DNA of 64,000 bases from CALJFL01 sp963669435. GTDB taxonomy: Bacteria; Pseudomonadota; Gammaproteobacteria; Pseudomonadales; Halieaceae. Below, one piece after another: positions 8,034 through 17,461 of this stretch. The translations under genes were made by a program, and so were the position numbers. The stretch is from the NCBI GenBank assembly GCA_963669435.1, contig OY770025.1, positions 3,968,001-4,032,000 on the forward strand. The letters run 5' to 3'. A model generated the notes under the pieces. The model did no database searches. It saw nothing but the letters and a program-made list of their open reading frames with translations, and was not told the origin of the DNA. Positions within the stretch are counted from its first letter, which is position 1. Every line of letters begins with the position of its first letter.

Positions 8034-8518
8034 TGTCTATATCATCAATGCACTTCCGCAACGTCGACCGTGTAGTTAAAGCGTTGTTCCTCGCAGTATT
8101 TGCTGCAATGGCTGGGTGTGCCACGGTGATGCCAGAGATGGACCCGCCCAGGGTCAGTTTCGAAAATATCCGCAGCTTACCCGCTGAAGGTGCCGGCCCC
8201 CGATTTGAAATCACCCTGCGCATTGCCAACCCCAATGAGCAGTCCCTGGATATCGCCGGCATTAGCTACAGCATGGATATCCTCGACAAGGAGCTTATTT
8301 CCGGGGTAACCAACGAAGTGCCGGTGATCGAAGGCTATACCGAAGAAGTGGTTACCCTTGAGGCGGGTATTAACCTGTTTGATGTGTTGCGACTGGTGTC
8401 AGGACTGGGTGATAGCAGCCTGGAAGCGCTGGAGTACCGCTTTCGCGCGAAGATTGCCTTTCGTGGACTGGTGCCCACCCAGCGGATCGAGGAATCCGGG
8501 ACGATTGATCTGCGTTGA
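8033..8518 (+). CDS. LEA type 2 (WHy domain) lipoprotein
   Basis: A 161-aa lipoprotein. A basic N-terminus and a hydrophobic run (ALFLAVFAAMAGC) end at a lipobox (M-A-G-C, Cys near residue 28). The mature part has the LEA14/WHy pattern: PRVSFENIRSL, then FEITLRIANPNEQSLDIAGISYSMDI, the N-P-N core of the water stress and hypersensitive response domain, then an exposed strand region. Bacterial members are usually outer-membrane lipoproteins of unclear function, linked to desiccation or osmotic tolerance by analogy with plant LEA14. It overlaps the upstream 54-aa gene by one base and ends immediately beside the stop of the convergent symporter gene, with no spacer. Confidence 0.83.
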   Translation: MSISSMHFRNVDRVVKALFLAVFAAMAGCATVMPEMDPPRVSFENIRSLPAEGAGPRFEITLRIANPNEQSLDIAGISYSMDILDKELISGVTNEVPVIEGYTEEVVTLEAGINLFDVLRLVSGLGDSSLEALEYRFRAKIAFRGLVPTQRIEESGTIDLR

Positions 8519-9871
8519 TTAGCCGAAGACGCTCTGGGCAAAAATGCCCAGGATAATGACCGGACACACATAGCGTATATAGCTTGGCCATATCTTCCAG
8601 AACAAGGTGTTTTCGATATCGGGGCTGCCCTTGCGAACTTCCTGCAGTATCGCATCTCGATGCCATAACCAACCCGCATAAACACAAAACATAAAGCCCA
8701 GCAGCGGCTGGGCATATTGGGTGGTGACGGCCACCACCAGGCCGAAGAGCTGGCCAAAATTCAGCAACATGAGCGTACTGACCAATGCGATGGCACCGCC
8801 AATTAACACAGCGGACTTTTTGCGGCCCACGCCGTGTTCTTCGATGGTATACGCCACAGGCACTTCCAGAATAGAAATGGACGAGGTGAGTGCGGCGATG
8901 GTCATCAGGGCGAAGAAAACGAAAGATACGATCGTACCGGCCAGCCCCATGGTGATGAATAATTCCGGCAAGACGGTAAAAATCAGGGTGTCCTCCGAGA
9001 TCAATTCGCCGGCGGCATTAAAGATTTCCACCCCGTTATGCAGAGCGACATACATCGCGGGGATCACCAGGAAGCCGGCCATCACTGCAATAAAAATGTC
9101 GACGAGGGTTACCAGTCCGCCTACCACCGGCAGGTTTTCGGAGTCGTTGATATAGGAGCCGTAGACCAGCATGGTGCCAACTCCCAGCGACAGGGAGAAG
9201 AAGGCGGCACCCAGTGCGCCGACAATAAGTGAGGGTGACATGGCGCGCTCGAAGTCCGGAAGCAGATAGACTTTCAGGCCTTCACCGGCGCCGTCGAGTG
9301 TTAGCACATAGATAACCAGCAATAGCAGTGATACGAGCAGCAATGGCATCAGGCGGGAAGACCATCGCTCAATACCCTGTTGCACCCCGCCGCAGATAAT
9401 ACCGACGGTCAGCGCCATGAACAGCAGCATAAAGAGTAGATTGCGGGAGAAACTGAAGGTGGTCAGCCATTCGCTGAGGCTCTGAAGTCCGAGCAAATCG
9501 GTCAGTGAACCCAGGCTATGGGCAATCATCCAGCCTGCAACGATCACATAAAAGCTGAGGATAAAGCTGGCGGCGACAAAGCCGGCAATACCCGTGGTCG
9601 CGCCGATTCGCCGCGTGACCTGGCCGGGTGATATCAATTTTAATGCATTGACGGCATTGGAATGCGCATGACGACCAATGATCAGCTCAGCCATCAGCGC
9701 GGGATACGCTAGCGTAAAAGCAAGTATGAGATAGACCAGCAGGAAGGCTGCGCCACCGTTACTGGCCGCCTGGGTAGGAAAACCCCAGATATTACCCAGG
9801 CCCACTGCGCTGCCTGCAGCGGCCATGATAAACCCGAATCGGGAGCTGAATTCACCGCGCGCTGCTGCCAT
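8519..9871 (-). CDS. Sodium-dependent transporter, NSS/SNF family
   Basis: Integral membrane symporter of 450 aa, the usual length of bacterial neurotransmitter:sodium symporter homologues such as MhsT and LeuT. The first helix carries the sodium and substrate site signature SRFGFIMAAAGSAVGLGNIWGFP, with the unwound G-S-A-V-G-L-G-N-x-W region. About eleven hydrophobic segments follow. The likely substrate is a hydrophobic amino acid, imported together with sodium; this cannot be refined from sequence. It stands alone on the minus strand, convergent with the LEA lipoprotein and 63 bp downstream of the AsmA-like gene. Confidence 0.92.
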   Translation of the reverse strand: MAAARGEFSSRFGFIMAAAGSAVGLGNIWGFPTQAASNGGAAFLLVYLILAFTLAYPALMAELIIGRHAHSNAVNALKLISPGQVTRRIGATTGIAGFVAASFILSFYVIVAGWMIAHSLGSLTDLLGLQSLSEWLTTFSFSRNLLFMLLFMALTVGIICGGVQQGIERWSSRLMPLLLVSLLLLVIYVLTLDGAGEGLKVYLLPDFERAMSPSLIVGALGAAFFSLSLGVGTMLVYGSYINDSENLPVVGGLVTLVDIFIAVMAGFLVIPAMYVALHNGVEIFNAAGELISEDTLIFTVLPELFITMGLAGTIVSFVFFALMTIAALTSSISILEVPVAYTIEEHGVGRKKSAVLIGGAIALVSTLMLLNFGQLFGLVVAVTTQYAQPLLGFMFCVYAGWLWHRDAILQEVRKGSPDIENTLFWKIWPSYIRYVCPVIILGIFAQSVFG

Positions 9872-9934
9872 AGTCTGTTCCGTTGTTTTTAATTCTCTAC
9901 AGGCGAAGCAAAGTGTAGCACGAAGTAATGCGGC

Positions 9935-12900
9935 TTAGCCGGACGTAGTTGGGGCGCAGGGCCTACTTTGGGACGGTCGGTTTCTTCCTATGCCGAACAT
10001 TTTCATGGTAAGAGAGGGTATGAGGGTAAGAGCCTCGGCGTAGGCATCCGCTGTCGCTGTAATGGGCGACGCGATTACCCTGGGGTCGTCCATATCACCG
10101 CGAATGGTCACCTTGGAGGGTATCTGGAATCGGCGTGATTTTGACCGGGGATCGAGTTTTACATTCATGGTCTGCTCAACCAGGTTGAGCATAACCGTAC
10201 CGGTAGCCACCATATTCTTGGTTTCCACAAACAGGCTGTCGCCCGTGGCAATGCCATCATCCAGGTCCAGTTGCAGCATGCTGCAGTCAATGATTGTGGT
10301 TTTCTCCAGCGCGCCACCGGAATAGATCCACTGTAGCATGCTGGTGGCCAGCAAGTCGTAGGCAGCGCCTTCTATCACCGTGTCCTCCAGTGCCAGCGCC
10401 ACGTTGCCGTCCAGTGAACTCAACCACTGTTCCGGTTCCACGCCCCGTGCGGTGATACCGCCGCGAAAGGTCGCGCGTCCATCTACATCCATGTCGGCGC
10501 CAATGTCCTTGGAGAGATTGTTAAGCGGTATGTTCAGTCCCTGGCCGGCCAGGCTGATGGCGATAGGGGTGGGGTTGAGGTCGATTATGCCCCTGACCTC
10601 CGCCGAGCCTGTCGCGTAGTCGAGGTTGAATTTGCGTAAGGTATAGCGGCCGTTCTCGCCAGTGGTGTGGATGTCCAGACCGTCAATCTCCAGGTTTTCA
10701 CCCCGAAACGAGCCAATCTTGATCGCGACATCGGTCGGGAATCGGGGGTTGCGAAACAGCACCCGGTTGGCGCGGGTACCCGCATTGTCGTCGATTAATT
10801 CTGCAGGTGTATATTCCGATTGTGCGTCCACTTCTGCCTGCAGGCCGAGATCATCCATGATCAGCTGCGGCGCATCCACGTCCACGTCCAACGCGGTTAG
10901 TTTGTCGTCCTGGTGATTGGCGAGAATTTTGGCGGCGATGCGGCTGTCGCCGATTTGAGTTTGTGTACTCAATGCCAACTCCCCGGGCTCGCTGGAAAAA
11001 GTGAACTCTGCTACCACCGGGTTAAGCCTGAACCCGGTCAGCGCTTCCAGCAGCGCCTGGTCACTCACCGCCAGCCTGGTTTTCAGGTTGGCGGTAATAA
11101 AGCCGGTCAGGTCGCGTATCTCACCATTCGCCGTTATGTCGAGCTTATCGGTGTCGGAGGTGGCAAGTCTGAGATTTTGAATGTGCCAGTCTTGGGCGGG
11201 TTTTAGCAGATTGAAGGACCCCTCAAACAACCCGAGCGGCTCTGCATAGTTAAAGTCGTCCAGCACGGAGTTAAGAAAATTGTGCGTTCTTGCGCCGGTA
11301 AAGTTAAAGGCCAGGTCTGTGTAAACGCTGCCGGCGATATCCTGGGCGCTGCCAAACCCTCGTAGCCGAAGTGTCTCGCCGGTGACGGTGGCGTCAATAT
11401 TGCGAAGGTCGTAGCGTTCATCCTGTTGCGTCAGCAGGGCGCTTGCTTGCAATTCGCCAATGGCGAAATACTCACCTTCCAGGTACTGCGACAATGCGCT
11501 GGTATCGCTTAGAAGTGCAGAAATCTGTGTTTGCAGATCGCTTACAGTGGGCGTGTTTTCGCCATCGAAAGTCAGCTCGAACTGTAACTGGGAAAGCGTG
11601 GCATCCAGGTCGCTGGCTGTAATTTGTACTTCGGTTTCTGCAACACGCAATGCATTACCGTTGCCACTCACCTTGCCGCGGGCCGCCACTTGTTGATAGG
11701 GCGGTAAGGGCAGGTCAAACCATTGCGCGGCAACACCCGAGTCGTCGGTATAGATTTCGACGTCCAGCGCGATACCCTGCAGTGATTGCAAGGTCATGGT
11801 ATCGCTGAGCTCCAGGTTGGCGATCTCTCCACGCATAATCAGCTGAAGTTTTTCTCTTTCCCCAAGCGTAAGTTCCAGGTCGCTGACGGACAGCGCGCCG
11901 CGCGCACCCGTGATCTCGCCGCTGGCCTGCCAGGGTCCGGGTTCGATCGGGAGTTCACCGGTCCAGGGCGACAGTACAGATAGAGACGGACCACCGATTG
12001 TGGTGGCTACGGTGTTGTTTGGGTTTGGTGTACCTTGACGCAACTCTTCGAAGGAGAATTTGCCGGTGGAGTTTAAGTACAGGCCATCGGGGTTCCTGGA
12101 GGTCACCTCGAAATGATCGACGCGCGGCTGGGCGAGCGTTCCGCTGATCTGCGCCGCCACCTGTATTTCCCCCAGTGCGGTGAGTTCCAGGTTGGTCCGT
12201 GACAGCAGGGTGCCGGCCGTTTCCAGGTCTCCGCTAGCGTTCAGCTGTATTTCGGTATCTGCGTTTTCACGGTGTACGAGTTGCCCCTTGGCCTGAAAAC
12301 GATAAGCCGGCGAATTGTCCAGAATCACATCGTCGGCGGCCAGGGTGAATTGCTCCAGATCTCCCACCAGGCTGCCCTCGATATGCAGGGCACCATTGGC
12401 CAGATTCGCTGCCCCCTCAAACCCATCCAGGAAATCTTCGATACGGCGATAGTCTGCCTGCATAGTCAGGTCGTAGCGCAGACCGGTCTCGTCGCCATGC
12501 AGTTCCCCGGCTACCATGATATGGCTATCGCTTTGCGGGGCGTGCGCCTCCGCGCCGAGTTCCAGTCCGATGAAGCGCTCTGCCTCCCTTATGGCCAACA
12601 GTTGTATACCAATGTCCAGGCGTTCGCCGTCATAGTCGGCCTGGGCCTCTAGGGTGAAGGTGTCCGCGTCGTCGCGACGGCCCTGTACGTCCTTGATCGG
12701 GAAAACAAAAACTTCCTGGCTGTTGGAGATTATGTGTACCGAATTAACGGATAGCTGCTTGGGTAGCCACACGGCGTAACTCAGCCAGGCGGTCGGTGTC
12801 GGGTCTTCAACGCCGTCATCTTCGGCGACATAGACCGTTACCGCCCGCGCGGCAAGGCGGGTGTTTTTCAGGTTGCCGTTAATCAGGTCGCGCAACCTAA

Positions 12901-13153
12901 CGCTGCCCTTGAAATCCAGTACCGAAACCAGCGGTAACCCCTCTGACTCATCCTGGTATAGATGTACCTCAGAGGCGCTTACCGAACGCCTGAGCAAGTC
13001 AAAACGTGGCTCGCTGAACTCCAGGTCCAGGCTGGTAAAGTTGTCCACGGCCCACTCAACAACGTTCAGCACCAGGCGTTCGGATCGCAGCGCAAACCCA
13101 AGTCCCAGAACCAGCGCAAGTACCAGTAGCGCAACGATTAGCAGGGTTCGCAT
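9935..13153 (-). CDS. AsmA-like/YdbH-type envelope protein
   Basis: A 1072-aa protein with one N-terminal membrane helix (TLLIVALLVLALVLGLGFAL) and a very long periplasmic beta-rich body, ending in an AsmA_2-like C-terminal region (DVDGRATFRGGITARG, LEDTVIEGAAYDLLATSMLQWIYSGG, VMLNLVEQTMNVKLDPRSK). This is the architecture of the AsmA clan, whose large members (TamB, YhdP, YdbH) form hydrophobic grooves for phospholipid transport to the outer membrane. A lipid-transport role is therefore likely. The ATG at 13153 precedes the membrane helix, but no good ribosome site is seen, and an upstream TTG at 13225 is possible. It is divergent from tRNA-Leu(UAA). Confidence 0.85.
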   Translation of the reverse strand: MRTLLIVALLVLALVLGLGFALRSERLVLNVVEWAVDNFTSLDLEFSEPRFDLLRRSVSASEVHLYQDESEGLPLVSVLDFKGSVRLRDLINGNLKNTRLAARAVTVYVAEDDGVEDPTPTAWLSYAVWLPKQLSVNSVHIISNSQEVFVFPIKDVQGRRDDADTFTLEAQADYDGERLDIGIQLLAIREAERFIGLELGAEAHAPQSDSHIMVAGELHGDETGLRYDLTMQADYRRIEDFLDGFEGAANLANGALHIEGSLVGDLEQFTLAADDVILDNSPAYRFQAKGQLVHRENADTEIQLNASGDLETAGTLLSRTNLELTALGEIQVAAQISGTLAQPRVDHFEVTSRNPDGLYLNSTGKFSFEELRQGTPNPNNTVATTIGGPSLSVLSPWTGELPIEPGPWQASGEITGARGALSVSDLELTLGEREKLQLIMRGEIANLELSDTMTLQSLQGIALDVEIYTDDSGVAAQWFDLPLPPYQQVAARGKVSGNGNALRVAETEVQITASDLDATLSQLQFELTFDGENTPTVSDLQTQISALLSDTSALSQYLEGEYFAIGELQASALLTQQDERYDLRNIDATVTGETLRLRGFGSAQDIAGSVYTDLAFNFTGARTHNFLNSVLDDFNYAEPLGLFEGSFNLLKPAQDWHIQNLRLATSDTDKLDITANGEIRDLTGFITANLKTRLAVSDQALLEALTGFRLNPVVAEFTFSSEPGELALSTQTQIGDSRIAAKILANHQDDKLTALDVDVDAPQLIMDDLGLQAEVDAQSEYTPAELIDDNAGTRANRVLFRNPRFPTDVAIKIGSFRGENLEIDGLDIHTTGENGRYTLRKFNLDYATGSAEVRGIIDLNPTPIAISLAGQGLNIPLNNLSKDIGADMDVDGRATFRGGITARGVEPEQWLSSLDGNVALALEDTVIEGAAYDLLATSMLQWIYSGGALEKTTIIDCSMLQLDLDDGIATGDSLFVETKNMVATGTVMLNLVEQTMNVKLDPRSKSRRFQIPSKVTIRGDMDDPRVIASPITATADAYAEALTLIPSLTMKMFGIGRNRPSQSRPCAPTTSG

Positions 13154-13238
13154 AGCGTCAAGGTCTTGATTTTCACTCCCCGGATTGAGTGTGGCATGTG
13201 GGGATGGATCCGCTTGCCACCCCAATTCTGATTCATGC

Positions 13239-13244
13239 TATGAT
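13239..13244 (+). promoter_or_regulatory. Candidate -10 box for tRNA-Leu(UAA)
   Basis: TATGAT lies 37 bp before the tRNA and is followed by a GC-rich stretch (GCCGCCGCCCC) like the discriminator of stringently controlled stable-RNA promoters. A TTGCCA at 13214-13219 could be the -35 box, but the 19-bp spacing is long. Confidence 0.35.
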
Positions 13245-13281
13245 GCCGCCGCCCCGATGGGGTAGCAAGCCTTCCCTGACC

Positions 13282-13369
13282 GCCCGGGTGGTGAAATTGG
13301 TAGACACAGGAGACTTAAAATCTCCCGACTATTGCAGTCGTGCCGGTTCGATTCCGGCCCCGGGCACCA
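13282..13369 (+). tRNA. tRNA-Leu(UAA)
   Basis: An 88-nt tRNA with an encoded CCA. The acceptor stem is GCCCGGG (13282-13288) with CCCGGGC (13359-13365). The anticodon stem GGAGA/TCTCC encloses the loop CTTAAAA, giving anticodon TAA. The long variable arm is CGACT...AGTCG and the T-loop is GGTTCGATTCC, all as in class II leucine tRNAs. It reads UUA and UUG codons. Confidence 0.98.
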
Positions 13370-13409
13370 ACCTTGTTTCGAAGTCCTATAATTCACTTTA
13401 ACACTGGTT

Positions 13410-13433
13410 TATGTCTTTTTATTCAAAGACATA
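13410..13433. other. Perfect 9-bp inverted repeat downstream of tRNA-Leu
   Basis: TATGTCTTT (13410-13418) and AAAGACATA (13425-13433) form a perfect stem with a six-base loop, 40 bp after the tRNA. There is no adjacent T run, only ATTTTTA ten bases later, so it is at best a weak terminator for the tRNA. The rest of 13434-13604 shows nothing recognisable. Confidence 0.4.
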
Positions 13434-13604
13434 GAGCCGGATTTTTATGTTATTGATTCCTGGCGGTTGGGGGCTTATGGCGCACATCTCGTGCATAACT
13501 AGTCGTGAATCGCGCTCTCTGAACGGCCCTATATCGATAGACTACGAATTGCGCTTAGCGGGTTGGGAAAGGTCGCTAATTGGAATTGAAGCGGCGTGTA
13601 GAGA

Positions 13605-15365
13605 TCACTGATCGGCGGGCGTGGCTTTGTTACTCAACCACACAAACTGGTAAGGCTTGAGCACCAGGTCCTGTTCCAGGTCTTCAAACGTCTCGCCGCT
13701 GACCAGGTCCTGCCAATTGTCCAGATCAATCAGGTTGATGGACGAGAGGGGGAGGGTGATTTCCTCGTTGCTGATATTGTGGATGCAGAAAATGCTCTGG
13801 TCCCGGCGAATACTCTGGCGCCAGAAGCCGAAAATCTGCTCACCCAGGTGCAGGGTGAACTGGGTGGCATTGGGATGAAAAGCGGGTTGCTCACGGCGTA
13901 TAGCCAGTAGCGATTTCATTCTGCGAAATACCTGGGCATGCGCGGTGCTGTCATCGTCCAGTTTTTCGCTAATGTCCTGGTAGTCCCACTTGTAGCGATT
14001 GATAGCGCGGTTGTTGTTGGAAAGTTCGACCCCGCGCTGGTAGTTGGGTGTGGCGAGCATGCTGTGAATGTAGATGGCCGGCACTCCCTCCAGTGAAAGC
14101 ATAATGGCGTGTCCGCAGAGAAAGCGTGCCACCTGGTGCTGGTCCGGGCCCTGCAAGGTTCCCTGCATCGCATCGAAGTAGGTGATGTTGATTTCGTAGG
14201 GCTTGGAGTTACCGTCCGGCGCTGTCCGCCAGGAAATTCTGCCACCGAAATCGCGCATGGTGTTCACCAGCGCGCCGATATCTTCTTCAGACAAAAGACC
14301 CTCTGCAGGTCGCAGGCCAATTCCATCGTGCGAAGACAGGAAGTTGAAATAGAAGGTGCCCAGCTGTGCCGGAGGCATACTCATCTGCCAGCGTTTCAGC
14401 GGCTGGCTGTTGCCGGTGACCAGTGCGTGTAGCACTAACGGCGGCAGTGAGAAGTTGTAGATCGCATGCGCCTCATTGGCATTCCCGAAGTAAGACAGGT
14501 TCTCATGGTTGGGCAGATTGGTCTCGGTGATGATAATCGCCCGGGGTGAATGATGCTCGATCAGGGTTCTATATAGCCGCACGATTTCATGTGTCTTTGG
14601 GTGATTCACTCCGCTGTGCCCAAGTTCCTTCCAGACAAAGGCCACCGCGTCCAGGCGAAAGGTGCGCACGCCTTTTTCGAGATAGAAGGCGATGATGCGC
14701 GCAAACTCCAGCAGCACCTGTGGATTGGCAAAGTTCAGATCGACCTGGTCGTGGCTGAAGGTGCACCACACATGCCGCTTGCCGTCGAGTGTTTCTACCT
14801 CGCGCAACAATGGTGAGGTGCGTGGGCGCACCACGCCGGACAAGTCATCTTCCGGAGACGCCTCAAAGAAGTAATCCTTACCCGGCGGTTTGCGCTGCTT
14901 GTAGTTATCAAACCAACGGCTGCGACTGGAGCAATGGTTGATGACCAGGTCGCTCATCAAGTTACAGTCTGCGGCAATGGCCTGAATATCCTGCCATTCC
15001 CCCACGCTTTCATTCACGCGGGTATAGTCGATTACCGCAAAGCCATCGTCGGAGCTGTAGGGGAAGAAGGGCAGTATGTGCACGCCGTTAATGACGTCCG
15101 CCAGACGTTCACCGTAGAACCTGTGCAGCGTCTTTAGCGGGCGCTCCCCCTCTTCACGCACCGAGTCGCCGTAGGTAATGAGATAAACGTCTTCTTCCGA
15201 CCATGAGCCCTCGTGCGCGTGCGGTTTTCTACAGTCGTCCTCCAGTCCCATGATGTCTATCAACTGAGCGGACAACGGTGCAGGGTCATACGACTCATAG
15301 ATGAATCGCAGGTGCCGTTCGATATCGGCCCGCAGTGCGCTGTGTATGTCGTGTGTCATTTCCAT
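13605..15365 (-). CDS. GH13 glycoside phosphorylase, probably glucosylglycerate phosphorylase
   Basis: Cytoplasmic enzyme of 586 aa in the sucrose-phosphorylase subfamily (GH13_18). Typical motifs are DVYLITYGDSV, HILPFFPYSSDDGFAVIDY, the catalytic nucleophile Asp in VRTFRLDAVAFVWKE, the acid/base Glu in IITETNLPNHENLSYFG, and the transition-state Asp in FLSSHDGIGLRP. Members cleave alpha-glucosides with phosphate, giving glucose 1-phosphate. Its position directly after gpgS and gpgP, which make glucosylglycerate, makes glucosylglycerate the likely substrate (as for the characterised glucosylglycerate phosphorylases of this subfamily, including E. coli YcjM). Sucrose 6-phosphate or glucosylglycerol remain alternatives. 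The start ATG has a second in-frame ATG two codons on. Confidence 0.85.
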   Translation of the reverse strand: MEMTHDIHSALRADIERHLRFIYESYDPAPLSAQLIDIMGLEDDCRKPHAHEGSWSEEDVYLITYGDSVREEGERPLKTLHRFYGERLADVINGVHILPFFPYSSDDGFAVIDYTRVNESVGEWQDIQAIAADCNLMSDLVINHCSSRSRWFDNYKQRKPPGKDYFFEASPEDDLSGVVRPRTSPLLREVETLDGKRHVWCTFSHDQVDLNFANPQVLLEFARIIAFYLEKGVRTFRLDAVAFVWKELGHSGVNHPKTHEIVRLYRTLIEHHSPRAIIITETNLPNHENLSYFGNANEAHAIYNFSLPPLVLHALVTGNSQPLKRWQMSMPPAQLGTFYFNFLSSHDGIGLRPAEGLLSEEDIGALVNTMRDFGGRISWRTAPDGNSKPYEINITYFDAMQGTLQGPDQHQVARFLCGHAIMLSLEGVPAIYIHSMLATPNYQRGVELSNNNRAINRYKWDYQDISEKLDDDSTAHAQVFRRMKSLLAIRREQPAFHPNATQFTLHLGEQIFGFWRQSIRRDQSIFCIHNISNEEITLPLSSINLIDLDNWQDLVSGETFEDLEQDLVLKPYQFVWLSNKATPADQ

Positions 15366-15413
15366 ACTTCTGATGATGTGAAGACCCTGTTCAATCTAAA
15401 CAACGGGTGAGGC

Positions 15414-16637
15414 TCAGCCACCATACTCCTGCATATCCTGGTCGACCGCCTCATAGATCGCGTCGAGCACGGTGGGGATAGCGCTGGTTACGCGGTTCCA
15501 ACTGGGCACAAAGGGCTTCTCCATGGGATTCTCTAGAAAACTTTGCCCCGCTTCCAGGATGTTGCGCGCGAATAGCTCGACAGCCTGCTCCTCCGAATGT
15601 GTATCGAAGTTCAGTCCATTCATACGCGCGTCGTTGTAATAGGTCTCGACGAAATCCAGGGCAATGCGGAAATAGGTGGCCTTGATAGAACGGAATGTTT
15701 CGGAGTTGAACACCACACCGTTGGTTGCCAGTTTTCTGAACAGGGCCTTGCTGATATCGATCGACATCTTTGACAGACCAGCAGCGGCGTCCTCTGGGCT
15801 GAGATCCTGGTGCTTGTGGTCATAGGTAGGAGCGATATCCGCCTGGCACAGACGGTTGTTGGCGTAGTTCCGGTTCATCTCTGACAATACGCCGATCTCC
15901 AGGCCCCAGTCGCTGGGTATACGGATATCTGTCATCACGTCGGCCCGAAATGAAAACTCGCCCGCCAACGGGTAGCGAAAACTATCGATGAAGTCCAGGT
16001 AGGCTGAGTGGCCGATGGTGCGCTTTAAGGCGCGAATCAGCGGTGTAACCAGCAGGCGACTGACACGGCCATGAATTTTACCGTTAGCGACCCTGGCGTA
16101 ATACCCCTTGCAGAACTCGTAGTTGAAATTGGGGTTGGCCACTGGGTAGAGCAAGCGCGCCAGTAAAGAACGGTCATAGGTAAGTATGTCGCAGTCGTGT
16201 AATGCGATGGATTCGGTCTTTCCCGATGCCAGGGTATAACCCATGCAGTACCACACATTGCGCCCCTTGCCCGGCTCCATGGGAGAGAGACCTTCAGACT
16301 TTAGCTGCTCATCGATCGCGCGCAGCCGCGGGCCGTCATTCCATAACACCTTGAAATTCTGGTTCAAGGGTTTGAAGAATTCCAGGGCGGCTTGATACTG
16401 TTCCTGGGTTGCCCGGTCCAGTCCGATGACAATTTCAGTCAGGTAATCAACGCGGGACAACTCTTCGACAATGTTGGGCAGGGCCTCGCCTTCCAGTTCC
16501 GAGTACAGGGAAGGCAGTATCAGCCCCATGGGTCTGCTGCTTGAGAATCCGCGTAGCTCCGCCTCCATGTCTTCCAGCGGCTGCTGGGACAGATCGTGTA
16601 GTGTTGTAATGATGCCGTTCTGGTAGAAGTCACCCAT
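15414..16637 (-). CDS. gpgS: Glucosyl-3-phosphoglycerate synthase-like glycosyltransferase
   Basis: Predicted cytoplasmic glycosyltransferase of 407 aa, close to the usual 400 aa of the GpgS-like family (GT81 or related). It makes glucosyl-3-phosphoglycerate from an NDP-glucose and 3-phosphoglycerate, the first step to the compatible solute glucosylglycerate. Visible features are MGLILPSLYSELEGEAL near the start, GKGRNVWYCMGYTLASG, the metal-binding D-x-D in ALHDCDILTYD, and FCKGYYARVANGKIHGRVSRLLVTPL. It lies two bases downstream of the phosphatase gene gpgP and 48 bases upstream of the phosphorylase gene, so the three form an operon. A mannosyl-3-phosphoglycerate synthase is the alternative, but the phosphorylase favours a glucosyl product. 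Confidence 0.83.
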   Translation of the reverse strand: MGDFYQNGIITTLHDLSQQPLEDMEAELRGFSSSRPMGLILPSLYSELEGEALPNIVEELSRVDYLTEIVIGLDRATQEQYQAALEFFKPLNQNFKVLWNDGPRLRAIDEQLKSEGLSPMEPGKGRNVWYCMGYTLASGKTESIALHDCDILTYDRSLLARLLYPVANPNFNYEFCKGYYARVANGKIHGRVSRLLVTPLIRALKRTIGHSAYLDFIDSFRYPLAGEFSFRADVMTDIRIPSDWGLEIGVLSEMNRNYANNRLCQADIAPTYDHKHQDLSPEDAAAGLSKMSIDISKALFRKLATNGVVFNSETFRSIKATYFRIALDFVETYYNDARMNGLNFDTHSEEQAVELFARNILEAGQSFLENPMEKPFVPSWNRVTSAIPTVLDAIYEAVDQDMQEYGG

Positions 16638-16639
16638 GG

Positions 16640-17446
16640 TTATGTGTCCTGCTTATTGATTATGTCTGTCAGTGCCTCGTGCCAGCCCGCCGGCCCGCAC
16701 TGCTCGGTAAAGATTGCCCTGGCGTTGCCGGTATAGTGCGGGAACTCGTGCACAGGTGAGCGCACCAGTACCGGAATGTCTGCAACATCCAGCATGTCCA
16801 GGTCATTCCCGCTGTCGCCCAGGCACACCAGCGTGCGCTCGCGATAGTCTGCACGCGACGATTGCAGCTGCCGCAGGGCAGATCCTTTGTCGGTTTTACC
16901 TAGCACGTGGACGAATCTACCGCCGTGCAACAGGCGAAAGGGGCTGTCGGCAATGGCTGCGCTAAAGAGTTCGAAATTGGCTGCGCTGTCTTGCCACAAC
17001 AGCGGCTCGGAAAACTCGCGCGCCTGGGACTTGCGTGCACTATCTTCGTCCAGTGCGGTGTGATCGATTATCTGCTGGGTATCCCAGTCACTGTAGCCTT
17101 CAAATTGCCAGCCGGATTCCTCCCGCAAGTCATGCAGGTAGCTGGTGATTGCAGAACGTTCGCAGCCGCACACGATTCGCTCAAAGGGGGCGACGGGGTT
17201 GTCCGCCGCGGGACTGTAAATGGCCGAGCCATTTTCCACGATGAAAGGTGCATCCAGTCCCAATTGCTCGCGCAGTTCAACAACTTCGCTGTAGGTTTTA
17301 CTGGTGTTAAGCACCACGGGTACAGCCCTTGCCGCCAGGTGTTGCAGGCTGGGTAGGGCGGCCTCCCACGAGTAGCTGAAATGGTCCAGCAAGGTACCGT
17401 CCAGATCAGTGGCCACCAGGTAGCTTTGTCGATTGTGTTCACTCAC
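16640..17446 (-). CDS. gpgP: Glucosyl-3-phosphoglycerate phosphatase (HAD superfamily, MpgP-like)
   Basis: HAD-IIB phosphatase of 268 aa that should release phosphate from glucosyl-3-phosphoglycerate to give glucosylglycerate. Motif I is ATDLDGTLLDH, motif II the T of VVLNTSKTYSE, then a lysine in HVLGKTDKGSALR and motif IV GDSGNDLDMLDVAD. The cap-domain stretch FIVENGSAIY is typical of the mannosyl-3-phosphoglycerate phosphatase family, which includes enzymes acting on both sugars. The start is a GTG; no strong ribosome site is visible before it. It is the first gene of the minus-strand glucosylglycerate operon, whose control region is in 17447-17823. Confidence 0.85.
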   Translation of the reverse strand: MSEHNRQSYLVATDLDGTLLDHFSYSWEAALPSLQHLAARAVPVVLNTSKTYSEVVELREQLGLDAPFIVENGSAIYSPAADNPVAPFERIVCGCERSAITSYLHDLREESGWQFEGYSDWDTQQIIDHTALDEDSARKSQAREFSEPLLWQDSAANFELFSAAIADSPFRLLHGGRFVHVLGKTDKGSALRQLQSSRADYRERTLVCLGDSGNDLDMLDVADIPVLVRSPVHEFPHYTGNARAIFTEQCGPAGWHEALTDIINKQDT

Positions 17447-17461
17447 AATGGTTTTAAATTG

